NCBI RefSeq assembly: GCF_947487605.1
Contig: NZ_CANKXK010000005.1
Coordinates: 1-64,000, forward strand
DNA: 64,000 bases
Direction of reading: 5' to 3'
From: an uncultured Algibacter sp.
Lineage (GTDB): Bacteria; Bacteroidota; Bacteroidia; Flavobacteriales; Flavobacteriaceae
Both the position numbers and the translations under genes were made by a program. The notes under the pieces were generated by a model. That model was not told the origin of the DNA. It searched no databases and saw only the letters and a program-made list of their open reading frames with translations. Below are positions 37,691 through 45,075 of this stretch, piece after piece; the stretch's first letter is position 1; the number at the start of each line of letters is the position of its first letter.

Positions 37691-38830
37691 CTATTTTTTC
37701 ATAATTTTATAGGTCTTAGCGTTAGATTGTGAATATAATCTAATCATATAGAAACCATCGCTTAGCGCACTTAAATCTACTTTGCTTTCAATATCCAGTA
37801 TCGCTTTTATTTTTTTTCCAGACAGATCATATATATCCATATTGTAATTATCACCTTTTAAACCTTTAATATTTAAAATAGAGGTCACCGGATTAGGATA
37901 TATTGAAACTTCATCTAAAATATTAGAATTAGTACTTAGCGTAGCTTCCTCAAAAGAAATAGCATCTACAAAACCCCTATCTAAACCGCTGCTACCACTA
38001 GCATCTTTAATATATAACCATTCAATAGTATTTGTATTCTCTGTAAATTCAATAGTTTTTGTAATCCAGCCAGATTCTCCAGAGATTTGCTCATCAAGAA
38101 CACCATTTACAAAAACTTGTAAATAATCACTTGCTGCAGATGATACGCGCCATTTAAAAGTTACACTACTTTTATTACTAACCGTTGTTTTTATAATTGA
38201 AGATTGATTATTACCAATAGTCCCAGAAGCAGCGCAATCTACACCATCGCTAGACCAATTACCCGTTGCACCCCAAAAAGGTCTATCACTACCTAAAGTT
38301 GAAAAAGATTCTGATGAGTTTTCTACAGCAAGATCAAGAAGCGTTACTGCATACCTGTAAGTATAGGTTATATTCATATTGAAATTACTATTTCCAACAT
38401 TACCTGTTTTTGTAGTTAGGCTGCTTTCATCTGGATTCGACAAGTTGAATGATTTTGATATATTAGTTAAACAATCATCACTGTTTAATCCAGTGTCATA
38501 GGTACATCTATTTCCATTATCATCTTCCCAAGCTCGGATGCGCCAAGTAATTTGTGTTGCTGTATTAGTTTTAGATCTTAAACCACTACTTTGAGTAAGG
38601 GATGTAGAGCCATTTACAGTTTTCTGTTTGCACCCCGTCGAGGCTTCCGTAGTGTTAATGTTATCTTTAGCGTAACCATACCAGGTATATTCTTCGTCCC
38701 CGACTTCACTAGTACAGCTATTGGAATTAGCTACAAACTTGGTAACCCAAGTTTGATGAAAAATATTTTGTGCGAAAATGCATGATGTAAATAAGCACAA
38801 GTAAATTATTAAAGTATATTTTGTTTTCAT
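37691..38830 (-). CDS. Secreted protein with jelly-roll domain and T9SS type A sorting signal
   Basis: A 379-residue T9SS cargo. Signal peptide (ends IFAQ); an N-terminal Cys-rich beta domain (residues about 22-165, with six Cys); a jelly-roll domain about 168-295 (FWGATGNWSSDGVDCAASG, then VTFKWRVSSAASDYLQVFVNG); and a C-terminal type A sorting signal (VSIYPNPVTSILNI ... MDIYDLSGKKI ... GFYMIRLYS ... KTYKIMKK). No catalytic motif is seen; carbohydrate or surface binding is plausible. It lies 98 bases downstream of the CDC-like gene on the same strand, so it may be its partner; a hairpin separates the two. Confidence 0.85.
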   Translation of the reverse strand: MKTKYTLIIYLCLFTSCIFAQNIFHQTWVTKFVANSNSCTSEVGDEEYTWYGYAKDNINTTEASTGCKQKTVNGSTSLTQSSGLRSKTNTATQITWRIRAWEDDNGNRCTYDTGLNSDDCLTNISKSFNLSNPDESSLTTKTGNVGNSNFNMNITYTYRYAVTLLDLAVENSSESFSTLGSDRPFWGATGNWSSDGVDCAASGTIGNNQSSIIKTTVSNKSSVTFKWRVSSAASDYLQVFVNGVLDEQISGESGWITKTIEFTENTNTIEWLYIKDASGSSGLDRGFVDAISFEEATLSTNSNILDEVSIYPNPVTSILNIKGLKGDNYNMDIYDLSGKKIKAILDIESKVDLSALSDGFYMIRLYSQSNAKTYKIMKK

Positions 38831-38857
38831 TTTATTATTTTTTAAAGTGAATAATAA

Positions 38858-38902
38858 CAGCCAACACCAAGTTGTTGAATCTACAACTTTAGGTGCCAGC
38901 TG
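38858..38902 (-). other. Intercistronic hairpin between the CDC-like and T9SS-cargo genes
   Basis: Nested pairing: CAGC with GCTG outside, CACC with GGTG, and AAGTTGT with ACAACTT around a 7-base loop, over 45 bases. No T-run follows on the minus strand, so partial termination, processing or mRNA stabilisation are all possible. Confidence 0.5.
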
Positions 38903-38928
38903 TATCTTTACTAACTCAAACTATCAAT

Positions 38929-40536
38929 TTACTTAACTCTAAGGACATCGTAGTAAACGCGTACTTCATGGTTTGCCATCTCATCAAAATTTAAACGATG
39001 TGTATAATCTAAACCTCCTGGACGATTTTTATTAATATCCTTTAAATAAACTTTTAAAGTTCTTGATCCTAGATTATCATTACCAAATGCATCCTTATCT
39101 TTTAAACTACCAGATAGGTAAACATAATCTGTATCGTAATTAGGTCTGTAAAGTGTAAATGTTTCAGAATCATTCACTGGATGAGGAGATCCCTTATCAA
39201 TTTTAAGATTATTACTTTCTGTCCTACTCCAACTTACATCCGTTGCGTTAGTATTACTTTTCACATAGCTTCCTCCCTGGTTCATTCTTCCTTTAGCATT
39301 GCCATGTACTTCTAAATGACTACCCTCTGTTCCACCTGGCGTATCGATTGTAGAAATGCGAATTAGAGTAATTTTAAACTGTGGATAGGCCAAATCGCAT
39401 GATCTAATAGTATACTCACTAGACAATACAACTTTAGCAATAGGAAAATCTTTTCTAATATACCTTAAAGTATACCCCAAGGGTAGCCCAGGTGAATCTG
39501 CAGAATAATCGCCTCCGTTGGTAATATATTCAAACACACCAGCAGGTCCTGAAACTACATTAGCCGCATCACCACCAGAGCCACCAATTACTAATGCCTT
39601 AACTATGGAGCTACTCCAAAACGTATCGTACTCACCATTTCCACCTGCCGATCCGCCGTTGAAAGCAGCACTAAATGCAGCATTAGTTTCAGTTAATTCT
39701 GAGTCTGTTTCTACACTATAGATTAGCATACGACCATACTTTACCGATGACACAATTACGGGGCTGGTAGAATCTAAATCTGGGACATCTGTAAATAAAG
39801 ATCCTGGACTATTATTTGGCGGTAAAGTTAAATCAATAGTATAATAGATTTGTAAGTACTTTACAACGTAACGATACTTTTTTGTAGTCTTACTAAAATC
39901 AAAAGAAGCAGACACACTATTTTTTCCTTTTGAATAACTAGCTCCTAAGGCTACACTCAAATGTTCTTGAGAATAAACCTCCTCTGTTGTAAAGTTAATT
40001 TTGGCTGGAGTAGATCCTGTAACACCTTGTTGTAGCATGTCTTTCACACTCTCTCTAACTGTATCTATTCGTGGATTATCTATAGTCGTTGAAGGCTTTC
40101 CATTTAAGTTTTCTAGTGATACGGATAATGTAATTGGTGCTCTCCCACCATTTATACCAATATATTCGCCAGTTGGTATTGATTCTCCTTTTAACATAGC
40201 ACCAGGATAAATAACATCACTAGTAGGGTCTAGAAGTAACATTTCACTGTAACCTGGTGCCACTTTGTAATTTTTTACAACACACTCCAAAGTGTTATCT
40301 TCTGTGTCTCTTTCTGGTGTTCCAGTACCCTCTAAACTTGTTTCCGATTCTTCGGGTTGGTTAAAATTTGACAAGCTAGCCAGAAAATTATTAATTTCTG
40401 CTAATTTATCTTCAGATACTGGAGCTTCACCTCCATCATCTACACTGTCACTACTACAACCAAAAAAGGCAAATAGTATGACTAATAAAGTTAGTCCTAA
40501 ATTAATAGGGGTAATTGTCAATAGCTTTGTTTTCAT
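38929..40536 (-). CDS. Cholesterol-dependent-cytolysin-like pore-forming lipoprotein
   Basis: A 535-residue lipoprotein (Cys27 in FFGCSSDSVDDGG, an acidic surface-export-type tail). CDC core landmarks in order: NYKVAPGYSEMLLLD, VIYPGAMLKGES (gamma-phosphate-like start of domain 1), PITLSVSLENLNGKPSTTIDNP, VTGSTPAKINF, SVALGASYSKGKNSVSASFDF, then VKYGRMLIYSVETDSE (matches the YGRT-x-Y-V-K-LET motif) and SSSIVKALVIGGSGGDAAN (the glycine pair in the pore-forming sheet). The cholesterol-binding undecapeptide (ECTGLAWEWWR) is absent; the C-terminal 130 residues form a different beta domain (LEVHGNAKGRMNQGG, VYLSGSLKDKD). It therefore fits the CDC-like group known in Bacteroidota rather than a classical cytolysin. 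A target membrane cannot be inferred. Confidence 0.82.
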   Translation of the reverse strand: MKTKLLTITPINLGLTLLVILFAFFGCSSDSVDDGGEAPVSEDKLAEINNFLASLSNFNQPEESETSLEGTGTPERDTEDNTLECVVKNYKVAPGYSEMLLLDPTSDVIYPGAMLKGESIPTGEYIGINGGRAPITLSVSLENLNGKPSTTIDNPRIDTVRESVKDMLQQGVTGSTPAKINFTTEEVYSQEHLSVALGASYSKGKNSVSASFDFSKTTKKYRYVVKYLQIYYTIDLTLPPNNSPGSLFTDVPDLDSTSPVIVSSVKYGRMLIYSVETDSELTETNAAFSAAFNGGSAGGNGEYDTFWSSSIVKALVIGGSGGDAANVVSGPAGVFEYITNGGDYSADSPGLPLGYTLRYIRKDFPIAKVVLSSEYTIRSCDLAYPQFKITLIRISTIDTPGGTEGSHLEVHGNAKGRMNQGGSYVKSNTNATDVSWSRTESNNLKIDKGSPHPVNDSETFTLYRPNYDTDYVYLSGSLKDKDAFGNDNLGSRTLKVYLKDINKNRPGGLDYTHRLNFDEMANHEVRVYYDVLRVK

Positions 40537-40603
40537 GATAAATATTTTTTGTGATTCAACATCTCAAAACTAGAAAGCAATGACCCTGAAAACTAATTTT
40601 TGG

Positions 40604-40829
40604 TATGGACAAAGTATGGACACCTTATACTAAAACTACCCAAACACCCCATGGACATTATATAAATATCAATGATCCCGTTCAACCATAAGATACTAAT
40701 TAACAGCTATATAGACATTATTACATGTGGCAAAAAAGACCAAATCATAGATTTTATATGGACAAGTGCTTTTGAGGCTTTGGACAAAATTGAATTCCGA
40801 ACTGATATAATAACTATCTTAGAGGGACA
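40604..40829. promoter_or_regulatory. Seven TATGGACA-type boxes in the divergent CDC/regulator intergenic region
   Basis: The 305-base gap (40537-40841) between the CDC-like and TPR-HTH genes holds TATGGACA at 40604, 40615 and 40757; CATGGACA at 40650; TATAGACA at 40710; TTTGGACA at 40779; and a weaker AGGGACA at 40823. The first two are exactly 11 bases apart (one helical turn), and the 40650 and 40710 copies share the longer form ATnGACATTAT. All are in the same orientation. They are likely operator sites for a regulator, plausibly the TPR-HTH protein encoded beside them. No exact -7 box is visible. Confidence 0.55.
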
Positions 40830-40841
40830 AAATAGCAACCT

Positions 40842-42722
40842 ATGAAACTTCAATTTTCACTACTATTTCTTATAATTTTCGTTTGTAATTCTGTGATTGG
40901 TCAAAATGATAAATATGTTGATAGTCTTTTTGCCGAATACGAGAAGGAAAATAAGATTGAAATGCAAATCCCTTTGCTAGCTAAAATAAGCGAGTTCTAC
41001 ATGTACAATAATACCTTAGAAGCCAAAAAAATTGCTGAAAGTATAATTACTCTTTCCACCCAAGATGACTATGGCTTTGGTATTACTACGGGCTTTTTTT
41101 TAAAGGGTAATTGCTATGCCGCCCTACAAAAGATGGATAGTGCTATTTTTTTTTATAACAAAACGCTAAAGACCGCTGCGCGTTTTAAAACTAATAACTG
41201 CGTAGCTAGTGCATTAGCAAACATTTCGGTTATTGAAGGTCAAAATGGAAATTATGCAAAAGCAATAAAATTAATGGACTCGGTTGCAATAATAAACATA
41301 AAGGAGAAAGATTACCTTAATTATGGCGTAACTTTAAACAACAGAGCATACCATTTTTATGAGCAAGGAGATTACTTAAATGCCATGAAGGGATTTCAAG
41401 CAGCGTTAAATGTTCTTGATACCATAAATAGGGATATATATAGAAAAGCAGATGTATTAAGAAATATAGGCAAATTGAATTATCAGGAAAAAAGTTACCC
41501 AAAGTCAATTGAATATTTTACAAAAGCCTTAAATATATATAACGAATTAGATGACTTTCTTTACCAGTCATATTGTCTAGTAGATATTGGCAATGTATAC
41601 ATGGGTAAAAAAGACTTCAAAAAGGCAATTGAATTTTTCAATAAAAGCATCAAAATAAGCAGAAAATATGGGTTCAATGAAAACTTAGTAAATGCCTTAA
41701 GCAATATTGGTGTAGTCCAAAGAGAATTAAAGCAATACAAGCAAGCATTAAATTCACTAAAAAGCATAAAAAGAATTGAAAACTACGACGTAAGTATTAC
41801 CAATTCAGTAATTTCCTTATATCAAACAGGGTACACTTACGCACTCCTAAACAATAAAACACTGGCTATTAACAATTTAAATAAAGCCGTAAAAATATCT
41901 GACTCGCTTAATCTTAAAAAAGAATTAATTAATGCGCTCTCGCTCAGATCAAAAACTTTTGAAAAATTCAAAAACTACGAAAAAGCACTGAACGATAACC
42001 TTGAAATGATAAAAATAAAAGACAGCCTTTTCTCTTTACAAAAAAACAATCAAATAAATCAACTACAAGTTATATACGAAACCGAAAAAAAAGAAGCCGA
42101 AATAGCCCTCCAAAATGAAGAGATTAAAACCCTAAATATTCAAGCAAAAAATGATAAGCTAACCAAAACACTTTATGCCAGTGGCATGTTCTCATTTTTA
42201 ACCATTGCAGGATTAATCTATTTTGGCTTTAGACAACGTATTAAGAAAAATGAAATAGAGCGTGAAAAGCAGGAAGCCATTTTAAAACAAGAAATTGAAT
42301 TTAAAAAGAAAGAACTCGCTTCTCAGACACTTCATTTAGTACAAAAAAGCACCTTTTTACAGGAGCTTAAAGAAAACTTAGAGAAGATTAAAAAATCACC
42401 AGAGCTCTTTAAAATAGAGTTTAGGCGCTTGGTGATGCTCCTAAAAAAGGAAAGTGCCGAAGATAAAGATTGGGAGGTTTTTAAATCTTATTTTTCCGAA
42501 GTACATAATAATTTTGATAATAAACTTAAGAACCTTTCTCAAGATATTACTGAAAAGGAAATTAGACTTGCCTCATTTTTACGCATGAATCTTTCCACCA
42601 AAGAAATAGCATCCATGCTTAATGTATTACCCGAAAGTGTTTTAAAAAGCAAATACCGCCTTAAAAAGAAGCTTAATTTAAATAAGGAAACCGATTTAAA
42701 CGCCTTTTTGAATACAATGTAA
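40842..42722 (+). CDS. Membrane-spanning TPR sensor with C-terminal LuxR-like helix-turn-helix
   Basis: A 626-residue protein: signal peptide or signal anchor 1-21 (SVIGQ), six or more TPR units about 60-400, coiled coil, one transmembrane helix 444-463 (TLYASGMFSFLTIAGLIYFGF), a second coiled coil, and a C-terminal helix-turn-helix (ITEKEIRLASFLRMNLSTKE, then IASMLNVLPESVLKSKYRLK). With an exported N-terminus the TPRs lie in the periplasm and the HTH in the cytoplasm, making it a one-component transmembrane transcription regulator, a design common in Bacteroidota. Divergent from the CDC-like gene across the TGGACA boxes, it is a good candidate for its regulator. Confidence 0.85.
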   Translation: MKLQFSLLFLIIFVCNSVIGQNDKYVDSLFAEYEKENKIEMQIPLLAKISEFYMYNNTLEAKKIAESIITLSTQDDYGFGITTGFFLKGNCYAALQKMDSAIFFYNKTLKTAARFKTNNCVASALANISVIEGQNGNYAKAIKLMDSVAIINIKEKDYLNYGVTLNNRAYHFYEQGDYLNAMKGFQAALNVLDTINRDIYRKADVLRNIGKLNYQEKSYPKSIEYFTKALNIYNELDDFLYQSYCLVDIGNVYMGKKDFKKAIEFFNKSIKISRKYGFNENLVNALSNIGVVQRELKQYKQALNSLKSIKRIENYDVSITNSVISLYQTGYTYALLNNKTLAINNLNKAVKISDSLNLKKELINALSLRSKTFEKFKNYEKALNDNLEMIKIKDSLFSLQKNNQINQLQVIYETEKKEAEIALQNEEIKTLNIQAKNDKLTKTLYASGMFSFLTIAGLIYFGFRQRIKKNEIEREKQEAILKQEIEFKKKELASQTLHLVQKSTFLQELKENLEKIKKSPELFKIEFRRLVMLLKKESAEDKDWEVFKSYFSEVHNNFDNKLKNLSQDITEKEIRLASFLRMNLSTKEIASMLNVLPESVLKSKYRLKKKLNLNKETDLNAFLNTM

Positions 42723-42739
42723 AGCGGTATCTTTGTAAA

Positions 42740-42838
42740 TGTCATTCTGAGCTTAAAAAAAACGTGAGAATCTTTGTTAAATTTAAAGATTGCCACGTCA
42801 TATTTCCCTGTCTGCCGACAGGCAGGCTCGCAATGACA
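42740..42838. repeat. 99-bp REP/MITE-like palindromic element
   Basis: Imperfect terminal inverted repeats TGTCATTCTGAG (42740-42751) and CTCGCAATGACA (42827-42838, 10 of 12 matching when inverted) bound an element with an internal palindrome CCTGTCTGCCGACAGGCAGG at 42807-42826. Related sequences, whose antisense reading gives CHCEPACRQTG, are scattered in many flavobacterial genomes. It fills the gap between the TPR-HTH and DCC genes. Confidence 0.75.
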
Positions 42839-42845
42839 AATAGTT

Positions 42846-43262
42846 ATGATTAGTATTCCACAAGATAAACAGCTTATTCTTTTTGACGGTGTTTGTAACC
42901 TTTGCAATAGCTCCGTTCAATATGTAATAAAGCACGACAAATCGAACAAATTCATGTTTGCGCCCTTACAAGGCACTACTGGAAAAAACATTGTTGAGCA
43001 TTACAACATCGACACCTCAAAAATAGATTCCATTATACTGTACACGCCAGAAAAAGGGATTGTATACAAAAGTAAAGCAGCACTTAAAGTGGCTTCTAAA
43101 CTAAGTTTTCCAACCAATTTGCTTGGTGTATTTTTAATTATTCCAGCCTTTATCCGAAATTGGGTTTACGATTTTATTGCTAAAAATCGTTATAAATGGT
43201 ATGGTAAAAAGGAGGCTTGTATGATTCCTACTCCTGAATTGAAAAGTAAGTTTTTGGAGTAG
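42846..43262 (+). CDS. DCC-family thiol-disulfide oxidoreductase-like protein (DUF393)
   Basis: A 138-residue protein with the defining FDGVCNLCNSSVQ motif (DxxCxxC) near residue 14, then FAPLQGTTG and a helical region with aromatic-rich segment IPAFIRNWVYDFIAKNRYKWYGK. The family is thioredoxin-like; its physiological role is poorly known. The start lies 7 bases after the palindromic element. Confidence 0.9.
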   Translation: MISIPQDKQLILFDGVCNLCNSSVQYVIKHDKSNKFMFAPLQGTTGKNIVEHYNIDTSKIDSIILYTPEKGIVYKSKAALKVASKLSFPTNLLGVFLIIPAFIRNWVYDFIAKNRYKWYGKKEACMIPTPELKSKFLE

Positions 43263-43370
43263 TATAACGTTATTCTCAAACCAATATTAAGCAATAAAAA
43301 CTGCATAAAATACTTACAACTGCGTATTGACTTATTGACAAGAAAATTCTAACTTCGCTTACTTATGCTG

Positions 43371-43388
43371 TCCCGATAGCTATCGGGA
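43371..43388. repeat. Perfect 18-bp palindrome TCCCGATAGCTATCGGGA
   Basis: An 18-base perfect palindrome, GC-rich against the background, in the 218-base gap between the DCC and S10 peptidase genes. This type of sequence is often dispersed between flavobacterial genes. It could also act as a hairpin terminator after the DCC gene, though the following T-run is short. Confidence 0.6.
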
Positions 43389-43480
43389 TTATTTCAGTAT
43401 TAAAACGACGTATATCATTAAAGTTGTGAAGCATTACAATCATAAATAGATTACTAATCACAGTATTTAAAAATTAAACT

Positions 43481-44983
43481 ATGAAAATAATAAATGTTTT
43501 TATCTTGTTTTTCATATACTCGGTAACACTATCTGCACAGGAGAAAAAAGAGAAAATAAAGCCAATACCCGAAGAAAAATCCTTTACTACCAAACATGAA
43601 ATAACCAGCGGGGGAAAGTCAATCAAATACAATGCTGTCGCTTCTGAAACCTATTTAAAAAATGATGTAGGGGAATCAGTAGCATCTATTTGGTCTGTGG
43701 CATATATTAAGGATGGAATAAGTGACCAAAGTAAGCGTCCAGTAACCTTTGTATTTAATGGTGGTCCTGGTTCTGCGTCAATGTGGTTGCATATGGGTAT
43801 GTTTGGGCCTCAATTGGTGAAAGTTAATTCTAATGCAAAAGAAGATGATGGTGCTGCACCATATAACTTAGTGGCCAATAAAAATGGATTATTTGATCTA
43901 ACAGATTTTGTCTTTATCGATCCCGTTGGCACTGGCTATAGCAGAGTTGTCGGTAAAGGAAAAGTGAAGGATTTTTGGGGTTTAACAGAAGATGCCAATT
44001 CCATAGCCAAGTTCATGCGGCAATGGATAACGGAACAAAATCGTTGGTTTTCTCCAAAATACATCGCTGGTGAAAGCTTCGGAACAACAAGAGCGGTTGC
44101 AGTAGCCAATGCATTAGAAGGCGGTGGGCAAAATATGTCGTTAAATGGCCTAATACTTATTTCTCAAGCATTAGACTATGCTGGTTCAACCTCAATTCAG
44201 GACAATATAACTTCTTATCTAACTTACTTGCCAAGTATGGCGGCAACAGCTTGGTATCATAAAAAAGCTGGCGTAGGAGAAACACTTGAGTCATTTATTG
44301 AAGAGTGCAGAAACTATACCTATAATTCATATGCGCCTGCTCTTTATAAAGGTTCGCTATTGGGCGAGATCGAAAAAAATGAAGTTGCTAAAAAACTGAG
44401 TTATTTCACTAGCCTTAGTAAGGGTTACATTTTAAAGGCAAATCTTAGAATTCTAATGCCTAGATTTCAAAAGGAACTTCTTTCAGAAGAAGGACTCGCC
44501 GTTGGTCGGTTAGATGGTCGTTTTATGGGGAATGAAGTTGATAAACTTTCTGATGGGCCCCATTTAGGAGACCCAGCGAGTTATCAAATAAGCGCAGCAT
44601 ACACTGCGAGTTTGAATTATTACTATGTGACTAAACTAAAGGTGAAAATGGATCGCCCATACATAACGAGTAATAGTGAAATTAATACGAAATGGAATTG
44701 GAGAACTGAACCTGAAGGAAAGGCATGGGAACCTACAACAGTAAATGTCGCCCGTAAATTGAGCGAAACAATGAGACGAAATACTGAAATGAAAATAATG
44801 GTTGCTAGTGGGTATTATGATTTGATTTGCCCATTTTTTGATGCAGAGTATACATTTTCTCGACATGGAATAGAGAGAGAAAAAATAAAAATGACGTATT
44901 ACGAAGGTGGACATATGATGTATACACATGAACCTGATTTCATAAAATTATCCGATGACATTCGAGAATTTTTATCTAATTAA
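43481..44983 (+). CDS. S10-family serine carboxypeptidase
   Basis: A 500-residue exported alpha/beta hydrolase (signal peptide ends LSAQ). S10 motifs: VFNGGPGSASMWLHMGMFGP (oxyanion hole), catalytic Ser in YIAGESFGTTRAV, Asp in VASGYYDLICPFFDAEYTF, and His in YEGGHMMYTH. Bacterial relatives act on peptides in the periplasm. The gene is bracketed by short repeats (ATTAAAACGAC at 43399 and 45020), a palindrome and a hairpin, and stands alone, which suggests an accessory gene. Confidence 0.92.
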   Translation: MKIINVFILFFIYSVTLSAQEKKEKIKPIPEEKSFTTKHEITSGGKSIKYNAVASETYLKNDVGESVASIWSVAYIKDGISDQSKRPVTFVFNGGPGSASMWLHMGMFGPQLVKVNSNAKEDDGAAPYNLVANKNGLFDLTDFVFIDPVGTGYSRVVGKGKVKDFWGLTEDANSIAKFMRQWITEQNRWFSPKYIAGESFGTTRAVAVANALEGGGQNMSLNGLILISQALDYAGSTSIQDNITSYLTYLPSMAATAWYHKKAGVGETLESFIEECRNYTYNSYAPALYKGSLLGEIEKNEVAKKLSYFTSLSKGYILKANLRILMPRFQKELLSEEGLAVGRLDGRFMGNEVDKLSDGPHLGDPASYQISAAYTASLNYYYVTKLKVKMDRPYITSNSEINTKWNWRTEPEGKAWEPTTVNVARKLSETMRRNTEMKIMVASGYYDLICPFFDAEYTFSRHGIEREKIKMTYYEGGHMMYTHEPDFIKLSDDIREFLSN

Positions 44984-45008
44984 AATCAAAATAACACATC
45001 ACAACAAT

Positions 45009-45039
45009 GTATAAGCGACATTAAAACGACCGCTTATAC
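45009..45039. repeat. Hairpin after the S10 gene with flanking direct-repeat copy
   Basis: GTATAAGCG (45009-45017) pairs perfectly with CGCTTATAC (45031-45039) across a 13-base loop containing ATTAAAACGAC, an 11-base sequence also found at 43399-43409 before the S10 gene. No T-run follows on the plus strand. Confidence 0.55.
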
Positions 45040-45075
45040 TTACCGATAAGCGTAACTAAAAAAAAAAAATCAGCT

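Noticed and set aside
42539-42907. Antisense open frame of 122 codons across the end of the TPR-HTH gene
   Set aside because: Its readable part (CHCEPACRQTG) is the antisense translation of the palindromic repeat, and it overlaps two well supported genes.
43371-43388. The 18-bp palindrome as a restriction or integrase attachment site
   Set aside because: No integrase, tRNA or duplicated att core is nearby; dispersed repeat or hairpin is the simpler reading.
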